Source: an uncultured Nitrospirota bacterium
GTDB taxonomy: Bacteria; Nitrospirota; Nitrospiria; Nitrospirales; UBA8639
Length of the DNA: 64,000 bases
Direction of reading: 5' to 3'
NCBI GenBank assembly: GCA_937139405.1
Contig: CAKZPV010000004.1
Location: forward strand, 360,301-424,300
The translations under genes and the position numbers were made by a program. Below are positions 57,359 through 64,000 of the stretch, in pieces (position 1 is the first letter of the stretch; each line of letters starts with the position of its first letter). The notes under the pieces are model-generated. The model was not told the origin of the DNA. It saw only the letters and a list, made by a program, of their open reading frames with translations, and ran no database searches.

Positions 57359-58487
57359 AATGAATTTTCTCCTTTGTGGCGAGCGGGACAGTAATTTCGA
57401 CAGTCGTTCCTGTTCGAGACTTTGATACCCAACGGATATCGCCTCCCAACATTCTTGCACGTTCCTTCATGCTTCTGACGCCAAAATGATCCCACTTCTC
57501 CGGATTCTGCCCTTCTTTCTGCACATCAAATCCCTGACCATTATCCGAAACCTTGGCTTTTAATAAATCCTTCGTAAGATGCACATTGACGGTGACTTTC
57601 GTGGCTTTGGCATGCTTGACGACATTACTCAAGGCTTCCTGCACCATGCGAAAGACAAACACCTTGGCTTTAGGATCAAGCTGCGATTCATCTCCTTTTC
57701 CCTCAAAGGTGGTACGAATCTTGTGTTCTCGCTCATACGACGTCAAATAATTGGATAAGGCTGGAATGAGTGCTAAGTGATCATATTGCCCCGGGCGGAG
57801 ATTATACACCACCTCACGGGCTTCTTGAATCGCATGTTTTAGTTGCACAGTGGTTTGATTCAGCATGGTTAACCCTTTGTTGGGATCCTCTGATACGAGT
57901 TCTCGCACTCGTTCCATCTTAAGATTGACACCAACCAAGGTTTGCACAAGCCCATCATGAATTTCGCAAGCAATGCGCGTACGCTCTTCATCCACAGCGC
58001 CTTCAGCCTCTTCTTTCACATACAGACGGAAGAGTGATTGATACCGAGTCAGAGTGCTCTCAATTTCTACCGAAGCCCGGATCCTGGCCTCAATGAGTTG
58101 CCACATAAACTTGGCACTTGCCCCACCTGCAATGGCTAAATGTGGAGCTTGTAATTCCATCAGATTCTGTTCCACTTCAGGATTGCCAGTCACATCTATC
58201 ACTAAATCCACTTCTTTCATTTTCAACAGATCTTGATAGCGACGAAGCACGGGAATCCCTAATTTTCTAGCCAGTCGAACGCCCCCAGTTATTGTGCGAA
58301 TTTCCGCCACACCAACGACAGTGACAAGCGGATCCTCTGTAAAAATTTCCATCAGGGCCGTGCCGCCCCGACCAGCCCCAATAATGGCCACCCGACATGC
58401 AGTGACACCTTTTGATGATCGACTATCTTTTGGCTTCCGAGGAGAGGCTACACGTTTGAGGGGCTTTGAAGTTTTGAGAGTTGCCAT
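57342..58487 (-). CDS. NarX-type histidine kinase with N-terminal Rossmann domain
   Basis: 381 aa. A basic, Ser/Pro-rich leader of about 30 residues precedes a Rossmann module: VAIIGAGRGGTALMEIF, VGVAEIR, LVIDVTGNPE and AIAGGASAKFMW. Then comes a HisKA_3 dimerisation domain (RTRIACEIHDGLVQTLVGV) and a HATPase (VQEALSNVVKHAKAT, DNGQGF, GTTVEITVPL). No membrane segment is present. The sensing module matches that of the kinase at 20407, which has a different catalytic class. NAD(H) or another metabolite is the inferred signal, passed to the overlapping LuxR-type regulator. Confidence 0.9.
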   Translation of the reverse strand: MATLKTSKPLKRVASPRKPKDSRSSKGVTACRVAIIGAGRGGTALMEIFTEDPLVTVVGVAEIRTITGGVRLARKLGIPVLRRYQDLLKMKEVDLVIDVTGNPEVEQNLMELQAPHLAIAGGASAKFMWQLIEARIRASVEIESTLTRYQSLFRLYVKEEAEGAVDEERTRIACEIHDGLVQTLVGVNLKMERVRELVSEDPNKGLTMLNQTTVQLKHAIQEAREVVYNLRPGQYDHLALIPALSNYLTSYEREHKIRTTFEGKGDESQLDPKAKVFVFRMVQEALSNVVKHAKATKVTVNVHLTKDLLKAKVSDNGQGFDVQKEGQNPEKWDHFGVRSMKERARMLGGDIRWVSKSRTGTTVEITVPLATKEKIHYAKKN

Positions 58488-58623
58488 GAATATTCACAGG
58501 GAATGGGAAAATCAATGGAGAACCTTGCGGAGGAAACCACGACCCTCTTCGATTACCACGAGAGAGGAGAAGGTGATCCCCATCTGCAAGTTCGAAGAAT
58601 AAACAAATTTTTGCGAATCTCTT

Positions 58624-59088
58624 TTACGAACGCCCCGACTCATGCGTTAATGCGCGAATCGTATCCATGAATTGATCGATATCCTTAAATTCCCGATAGA
58701 CTGAGGCAAATCGCACATATGCAACCGGATCAAGTTCCTGTAAGGCTCGCATCACTTCTTCCCCAACCGCACGGCTGGGCACTTCTGTTTCCCCTAAATC
58801 TTGAATCCGTTTTTCGATCCGATCCGTTGCCGCACCTAACGCTCCAATACTGACCGGACGTTTTTCACAAGCCTTCTTCAGGCCCGCTAAAATCTTCGCT
58901 CGATCAAATGGCTCACGTCGGTTGTCTTTTTTGACCACCATTGGGAGATTTTCTTCAATGCGTTCATAGGTCGTAAACCGTCGCTTACAGCCCAAACATT
59001 CCCGACGACGACGAATAACCTCGCCTTCTCGTGCCGTCCGTGAGTCAATGACTTTATCCTCAAGCTTGTCACAGAACGGACATTTCAC
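58624..59088 (-). CDS. nrdR: Transcriptional repressor NrdR
   Basis: 154 aa. The N-terminal zinc ribbon has CPFCDK and [12 protein letters not shown], and the ATP-cone domain has [20 protein letters not shown]. It represses ribonucleotide reductase genes according to ATP/dATP; no such genes are in the window. It follows glyA by 45 bases. Confidence 0.97.
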   Translation of the reverse strand: MKCPFCDKLEDKVIDSRTAREGEVIRRRRECLGCKRRFTTYERIEENLPMVVKKDNRREPFDRAKILAGLKKACEKRPVSIGALGAATDRIEKRIQDLGETEVPSRAVGEEVMRALQELDPVAYVRFASVYREFKDIDQFMDTIRALTHESGRS

Positions 59089-59133
59089 AGGAGAGCGTCC
59101 TTAATAATTTTGAGGGAATCGTGGAGAAAAAAA

Positions 59134-60396
59134 TTAGTAGGAATGAAAGATGGGGAAACGGGCACACAGGTTTTTGACTTCTCGAAATATTCGTTTGTGA
59201 AGCGCGGCATCTTGTGCATGTTGAATGATGTCATCCATCCAAGACACAATTTGCTCCATCTCAGCTTCCCGCATTCCACGCGTAGAAACCGTTGGCGTTC
59301 CAATTCGAATCCCACTGGCAACCATCGGAGGCTTCTCATCAAAGGGCACAGCATTTTTATTGACAACAATACCCGATGCATTTAATGCCGCCTCCGCCTC
59401 TTTACCAGTCACATTCTTCGAATTCAAATTCAACAAGAAAAGGTGATTTTCGGTTCCACCGGAAACCACTTGATAGCCTCGTTTCATAAAACCCTCAGCC
59501 AACACTTTGGCATTCGCCAAGACTTGTTGTTGATAGAGAGTAAAACCTGGCGCCAAGGCTTCTTTAAATGCCACGGCCTTGGCCGCCACGACATGCATCA
59601 ATGGCCCACCCTGAATCCCTGGGAAAATCATTTTATCAACCGCTTTGGCATGCTCTTCCTTACACATGATCATGCCTGATCGTGGTCCTCGCAAAGTCTT
59701 GTGTGTCGTCGTGGTCACAAAATCAGCATAGGGAACGGGACTAGGATGAAGCCCCGCCGCAACAAGCCCTGCAATATGCGCAATATCTACCAATAAATAC
59801 GCACCAATTGATTGGGCAATGGCCTGGAAACGAGGGAAATCAAGAATTTTCGCATAGGCACTGGCACCTACCACAAGCATCCGAGGACGAACCTCCTTTG
59901 CTTGCTGTTCAACCGCATCATAATCAATAGCTTCAGTTTCTCGGTCGACACCATAGCTAAATGATTGGAAAATTTTTCCTGAAAAATTCACACGACTACC
60001 ATGGGTCAGATGACCACCATGCGCCAAATCCATTCCCATAATCGTATCGCCTGTTTTGAGTACGGCTAGGTACGCAGCCATATTGGCTTGTGAACCAGAA
60101 TGGGGCTGAACATTGACATGCTCACAACCAAAAATTTCTTTAGCCCGGGCAATAGCGAGCTCTTCAACCGTATCCACATGCTGACAGCCACCATAATAGC
60201 GCTTACGCGGATAGCCTTCAGCATACTTATTGGTCATGAGAGAACCTTGGGCACCCAACACGGCAGGACTGGCATAATTTTCGGAGGCAATCAAGACCAA
60301 ATTCTCGCGCTGCCGTTTTTCTTCAGAGCGAATGGCCGCATACACCTCATAATCGGTGTCGCGAATAGCTTTCAATGTCCCAACAGAATGACGCAT
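59134..60396 (-). CDS. glyA: Serine hydroxymethyltransferase
   Basis: 420 aa. [48 protein letters not shown] and the PLP lysine in [14 protein letters not shown] are all present. It makes glycine and methylene-tetrahydrofolate from serine. It starts three bases after rplI, suggesting a rplI-glyA-nrdR operon. Confidence 0.98.
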   Translation of the reverse strand: MRHSVGTLKAIRDTDYEVYAAIRSEEKRQRENLVLIASENYASPAVLGAQGSLMTNKYAEGYPRKRYYGGCQHVDTVEELAIARAKEIFGCEHVNVQPHSGSQANMAAYLAVLKTGDTIMGMDLAHGGHLTHGSRVNFSGKIFQSFSYGVDRETEAIDYDAVEQQAKEVRPRMLVVGASAYAKILDFPRFQAIAQSIGAYLLVDIAHIAGLVAAGLHPSPVPYADFVTTTTHKTLRGPRSGMIMCKEEHAKAVDKMIFPGIQGGPLMHVVAAKAVAFKEALAPGFTLYQQQVLANAKVLAEGFMKRGYQVVSGGTENHLFLLNLNSKNVTGKEAEAALNASGIVVNKNAVPFDEKPPMVASGIRIGTPTVSTRGMREAEMEQIVSWMDDIIQHAQDAALHKRIFREVKNLCARFPIFHSY

Positions 60397-60399
60397 CGG

Positions 60400-60915
60400 T
60401 TATGCTGTTTCCGTCGTTTCGACAGGTGCTTCTTCGGGGGATGCTGGCTCTTCGACTTTTGGCTCATCACCAGGTTGTTTGGCAACGGTGACTTGAATTT
60501 TTGCCACCACATCTCGATGAAGCTTTATGGGCACAGGAAATGTTCCTAATTCTTTCAAAGGGTGAGGTAACTGTATCTTGCGACGATCCACCGTCATACC
60601 CTGAGCCTCTAATCGCTCGGCTATATCCTTTGAGGTCACTGACCCAAATAATTTATCGTCTTTCCCAGTTTGCACTTCAAATGTCAGGGAAACATTAGAC
60701 ATTTGTTTACCAATATCACCTAAGGCCTCAACTTCTTTCTTGGCTTTTTGGTCAATTTGGCGCTTCAGATGCTGTAATAATTTGACCTGCCGCTCCTCTG
60801 CCAGCACAGCCTTTTTACGTGGCAATAAGAAATTTCTGGCATACCCATCTGCCACCGTTAGCACATCGCCCAAATACCCTAAACCCTCAACATTTTCCTG
60901 CAAAATCACTTTCAT
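60400..60915 (-). CDS. rplI: Ribosomal protein L9
   Basis: 171 aa. The N-terminal rRNA-binding domain has MKVILQENVEGLGYLGDVL and YARNFLLPRKKAVLA; a long helix and the C-terminal domain follow. An acidic tail of about 22 residues (PKVEEPASPEEAPVE) extends beyond the usual end. First gene of the rplI-glyA-nrdR unit. Confidence 0.97.
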   Translation of the reverse strand: MKVILQENVEGLGYLGDVLTVADGYARNFLLPRKKAVLAEERQVKLLQHLKRQIDQKAKKEVEALGDIGKQMSNVSLTFEVQTGKDDKLFGSVTSKDIAERLEAQGMTVDRRKIQLPHPLKELGTFPVPIKLHRDVVAKIQVTVAKQPGDEPKVEEPASPEEAPVETTETA

Positions 60916-61166
60916 AATATAGCTCTCCTTAGCCTAACGAATAAGGGAGCCATCTTAAGACCGAAGGTGGAAAAAGTCAATTGAATGGCCCTGTTGCTTC
61001 GCATATCTCATTGTGAGAGACATACTTATGCATCGAAAGAGCGAGAGAGAATCACGGCAAATGCGTGCCTATTTTCAAGACGAGACGAAGATACCGTATA
61101 CTGACGTCATTGGAAATAACTTATACATAATTACACCTACGAATAAAATGGGGATTTTGTAACATA

Positions 61167-61646
61167 ATGATTGCGCACCACAAATGGATCATCGTCATGA
61201 CTATGTTGCTGATTATGGGTCCAACTCCCACCTTGGCTAACGAAGCAGTGACCAACAACAGGCTCGAATCAGAACCCTTTTCTGATCTGAATCTTCGTTT
61301 CAGCAATCGTCCCCTTATACCCCCAGATCACCTCATTGCTCAAAGCATCCTGCTAACTGATTTGACAGTAGCCTCTTCATTTGTCGCCCCATCACCCCAG
61401 GCGGTCATTTTTGAAAACGATCAGCATCAGCGGCTTGCGATTCTTTCAACCAACAAGACAGGGCTCCTCACCCTTTTTCTGCTTGAATCGCTTCCCCTTG
61501 ATCCCAAGCTACCCACCCTGGTTCAATGTGCGAATAATCGCCGTTGTCAGACAGACAGAACACCGTTGACAGGCGGCCTTGGATGCCTGGCATTTTGCCT
61601 TAAAGAACTTTTAGAAACCGTCGCCAGCACCCCCATACCTCGATAA
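61167..61646 (+). CDS. Exported protein of unknown function
   Basis: 159 aa. A signal peptide (WIIVMTMLLIMGPTPTLANE) leads to a domain with LVQCANNRRCQTDRTPL and GCLAFCLKELLE, four cysteines that could form disulfides. No family recognised. It ends four bases before the helicase-like gene, so the pair is co-transcribed. Confidence 0.7.
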   Translation: MIAHHKWIIVMTMLLIMGPTPTLANEAVTNNRLESEPFSDLNLRFSNRPLIPPDHLIAQSILLTDLTVASSFVAPSPQAVIFENDQHQRLAILSTNKTGLLTLFLLESLPLDPKLPTLVQCANNRRCQTDRTPLTGGLGCLAFCLKELLETVASTPIPR

Positions 61647-61650
61647 ACCT

Positions 61651-63153
61651 ATGAAACTAGAGGAACTTCTTACACAGTCGGCAACACAACTCCTGGACGA
61701 ACGAGAAGTTGCCATGAACGAGGGGTTAGATGCTCCAGTCGATATTCCCCATGCCACTCACCTAGGGAAAGTCGGCTCACTGCATTTGTATCGCTGTGAA
61801 ACCTTTCCGGGAAACAAAATGATCGCCGATGTCCCCATCACGCTCTTGCCAGGAAATGATATGGAGGCCACCGAAGGCTATCTTCTCGGCTGCTTCAATG
61901 GCGCGCTCCTCATCCAAACGTTCGACCACGTTGGTCAAACATTGGAACATTGTACGCTCATCCCTGACACCTCCGGCTTTTTAGAGACTGGTGCTGCCCG
62001 GCTTTCCGACATGGCTACAAAACCGGATTCGTTTACACTTGGGCCAGCCGAACGGCTCGTACCGTGGCTACATCCAACGCCGACATCGGAAACTGGCCGG
62101 GCTCGAGATAATATTCCGACTACCGTCCTTTCCATGATATGGGGCGATGATCAGTCAACCCGATGGACGAAACTGACCACCCTTATTGTCGATCAAGTGC
62201 GCAAAAATAAACGGATTCTCTTGGTCGCACCCGATCATGAAACCGTCGATGCCTTGACCGGCGCGACCGCCCACGCGTTAAAAATGGCAGCCCTTCCCCA
62301 CCGCAGCATCCTCTGCCGGTATGAACTCCCGCTCAGAAAAGAAGCGGCCACCATGCCCATTCATGATCTGGGATACGAAGCCCAAATGTATCATTTTTAT
62401 GCCAAGGCGAACGCCAACAAAATTGCTCTGCGGAAAAAATACGATCGTTTTCGTGAGCTCACGCCCATCTTGGCCTACAAACGTGACAAACAAAAAGATC
62501 TCAACGAGGTGAAACTTTTAGAATGGCGCCTCCTCACACAGCTCAGCGATTGGCAGGGGAAAGTCAAAGGTATAAATAAAATTTTGAGGGACTATGAAGC
62601 CTTACCAATCTGGAAAAGGATGGGCATGCAATTCACTGGGAAAAATATCGAAACCCTGGCTGAATACCGCGTGATCTATGAGGGAAAAATTCATGGACTC
62701 ATGCAAGAGGTGGAGGTGGCACAAGCCCGCATCAAAGAACTCATCCCGGAAGCAACTATCCCAAAAGATCTGCGGCCCGAATACGATGAACTCAAAGAAG
62801 AAATCAAACGATTAGGGGGCACAAAAAAAATTCGAGAAATGCTCAATGCGGGAGAAGGCACAAACCGTCAGGCCTTTGCCCAAAACAAACGAATCATGGC
62901 CACGACTCCTGGTCGCATCCTCACGGATCCTCTCTTTCGAAAAGTCCCGTATGACCTCCTCATAGTCGACGATGCACCACGCATCTCAACCCCATTACTA
63001 CTTGCCGCCAGCGGGCTCATTCGAGAACGCATCATCTTGAGCGGAGATACCAACGATCTGACTCAGGGAGAACAGTTGCCTCACGCTTGCTGGCCCCGAG
63101 AATTTTTGAAAACGACACTCAGTTCCCCTGCGCAACCCACCCCCGTGGGCTAA
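61651..63153 (+). CDS. Degenerate UPF1/DNA2-like helicase protein lacking the P-loop
   Basis: 500 aa. Helicase-like landmarks are ILLVAPDHETVDAL (about 189-202, like motif Ia), a coiled stalk (about 255-395), YDLLIVDDAPRIS (435-446, like motif II) and IILSGDTNDL (461-470, like motif III). The place for Walker A reads IWGDDQSTRWTKL, with no GxGK[ST]. The protein ends soon after motif III, without the second RecA-like domain. It cannot hydrolyse ATP in the normal way and may be a scaffold or nucleic-acid binder. This assignment is my inference from motif order. Confidence 0.75.
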   Translation: MKLEELLTQSATQLLDEREVAMNEGLDAPVDIPHATHLGKVGSLHLYRCETFPGNKMIADVPITLLPGNDMEATEGYLLGCFNGALLIQTFDHVGQTLEHCTLIPDTSGFLETGAARLSDMATKPDSFTLGPAERLVPWLHPTPTSETGRARDNIPTTVLSMIWGDDQSTRWTKLTTLIVDQVRKNKRILLVAPDHETVDALTGATAHALKMAALPHRSILCRYELPLRKEAATMPIHDLGYEAQMYHFYAKANANKIALRKKYDRFRELTPILAYKRDKQKDLNEVKLLEWRLLTQLSDWQGKVKGINKILRDYEALPIWKRMGMQFTGKNIETLAEYRVIYEGKIHGLMQEVEVAQARIKELIPEATIPKDLRPEYDELKEEIKRLGGTKKIREMLNAGEGTNRQAFAQNKRIMATTPGRILTDPLFRKVPYDLLIVDDAPRISTPLLLAASGLIRERIILSGDTNDLTQGEQLPHACWPREFLKTTLSSPAQPTPVG

Positions 63154-63190
63154 TAATATGTCATACCCAACAAAGCAGTTTCCCCACCCC

Positions 63191-63211
63191 AAAAGGTCAG
63201 ACTCGAATTAA
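63191..63211. repeat. Dispersed motif with GGTCAGACTCGA, copy 2
   Basis: Second copy of the motif at 56605. It lies in the gap between the helicase-like gene and tRNA-Leu, about 400 bases before the RAYT transposase gene. The rest of 63154-63352 shows no gene. Confidence 0.45.
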
Positions 63212-63352
63212 CATTCTCAAAATATTTTATGACGACAATTTCTCTGAAGTGTGCTTTGCAATCTTCTCCCTCATTTCAAAAACCCACGACCATTATTCAA
63301 CCAAGTGACACCTTGACCCATTTTTTCTAAAAGACGATAATCGTTTTCACGT

Positions 63353-63438
63353 GCCGAAGTGGCGGAACGGCAGACGCACCAGATTCAGGGTCTGGCGCCC
63401 TCCGGGGTGTGCGGGTTCAAATCCCGCCTTCGGCACCA
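63353..63438 (+). tRNA. tRNA-Leu (anticodon CAG)
   Basis: The acceptor arms GCCGAAG and CTTCGGC pair perfectly and are followed by A and an encoded CCA. The anticodon loop TTCAGGG between CCAGA and TCTGG gives CAG. A long variable arm, as expected for tRNA-Leu, and a T arm CGGGTTCAAATCCCG complete the cloverleaf. Confidence 0.97.
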
Positions 63439-63608
63439 ACACCTTACAACCTTTCAGAGACTTGCTCAAAAATACAAAGCCCCCTTTATCCGTGATGATC
63501 AGAGGATGAATGTCGCTACAGTTATAATCTAACATTAGTTATTCTTATCACTCTTAAAGGGGACATTCTACTTTTGACAGACAACGCTCGGCCAGGTTAT
63601 GGTTAGCT

Positions 63609-64000
63609 ATGCCACGTACCGCTCGAGCCTCAGTTGGTGGAATCTGCTATCACGTGATGAATCGCGGAAACGCACATGCCAATGTCTTCCATGACTCTGA
63701 AGACTATGAGGCGTTTCATGTGTTACTGAAAGAAAGCGGTGCGGAACGACACATGCGCATCCTGGCCTATTGCCTCATGCCCAACCATTTCCACTTACTA
63801 GTCTGGCCTCGCAAAGATGGGGATTTGAGTCGATGGATGCAATGGTTACTCACCACCCATGTACGCCGGTATCATCGCGTGTATCAGTCAAGTGGCCATG
63901 TGTGGCAGGGCCGGTTTAAAGCCTTCCCCATTCAACAAGATGAACATCTGCTTTCCGTGTGGAGATATATCGAGAGAAATCCAATACGAGCTGATCTTGT
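63609..64000 (+). CDS. REP-associated tyrosine transposase (RAYT), 3' end outside window
   Basis: From ATG 63609 the frame is open to the right edge (130 codons). It reads MPRTARASVGGICYHVMNRGN, then AYCLMPNHFHLLVWP with the HxH metal site, a GHVWQGRFKAFP segment and YIERNPIRADLV with the catalytic Tyr. These are the marks of Y1/RAYT transposases, which mobilise REP palindromes. The ribosome site is weak. AAAGGGGACATTC at about 63557-63569 may belong to its element end. Confidence 0.93.
   Translation, partial: MPRTARASVGGICYHVMNRGNAHANVFHDSEDYEAFHVLLKESGAERHMRILAYCLMPNHFHLLVWPRKDGDLSRWMQWLLTTHVRRYHRVYQSSGHVWQGRFKAFPIQQDEHLLSVWRYIERNPIRADL

Noticed and set aside
1..64000. CRISPR arrays, rRNA genes and prophage modules
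   Set aside because: No regularly spaced repeats, rRNA sequence or phage structural genes were seen on reading through the window.

Overview
The window looks like a chromosome segment of a Nitrospirota bacterium, most likely Nitrospira or a close relative. The reasons are inference: base composition near 50% GC, many multi-domain histidine kinases and sigma-54 activators with cysteine-bearing GAF/PAS sensors, a three-gene type-E (SdhABE-like) succinate dehydrogenase/fumarate reductase, and the general look of the proteins. No search could be run. Both edges cut genes: a giant helicase on the left and a REP-associated transposase on the right.

Layout. 1-4200: an AT-richer island with a DUF4011/SF1 helicase (probable phage-defence gene) and a decayed copy of the end of the neighbouring regulator. 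4210-12805: a divergon, with a GAF sigma-54 activator on the minus strand facing an eight-gene plus-strand operon of redox and electrophile-handling enzymes. Perfect palindromes and a -24/-12 promoter lie between them. 12910-17025: a CBS protein, a MITE-like repeat and the sdhA-sdhB-sdhE operon. 17319-24891: a five-gene signalling cluster with a haem-c sensor, three histidine kinases (one with a Rossmann domain) and a CheY-like regulator. 25676-32181: mixed housekeeping and unknown genes (DUF454, ElbB, a DUF898 gene with an in-frame TGA, a glycosyltransferase, cyclophilin, AmrB, a secreted protein). 32556-40544: a peptide ABC transporter operon running into a thiamine-diphosphate 2-oxoacid decarboxylase. 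40974-46234: a hybrid kinase, Rieske protein, Mrp ATPase, zinc-ribbon protein and a second sigma-54 activator with its own palindrome and -24/-12 promoter. 46438-55777: lgt, an SDR, a TPR protein, AddAB-type recombination nuclease, and a thioredoxin-like/zinc-ribbon pair. 56166-60915: a broken membrane gene, a NarXL-like pair whose kinase carries the same Rossmann domain as the kinase at 20407, then nrdR, glyA and rplI. 61167-64000: a two-gene unit ending in a degenerate UPF1-like helicase, tRNA-Leu(CAG) and the transposase.

The most interesting points are: a Rossmann NAD(P)-binding module joined to two unrelated classes of histidine kinase; two sigma-54 regulatory units in which activator, palindromic site and -24/-12 promoter can all be seen; a transglutaminase-like N-terminal region on the DUF4011 helicase; and a helicase-like protein that has lost its ATP-binding motif.
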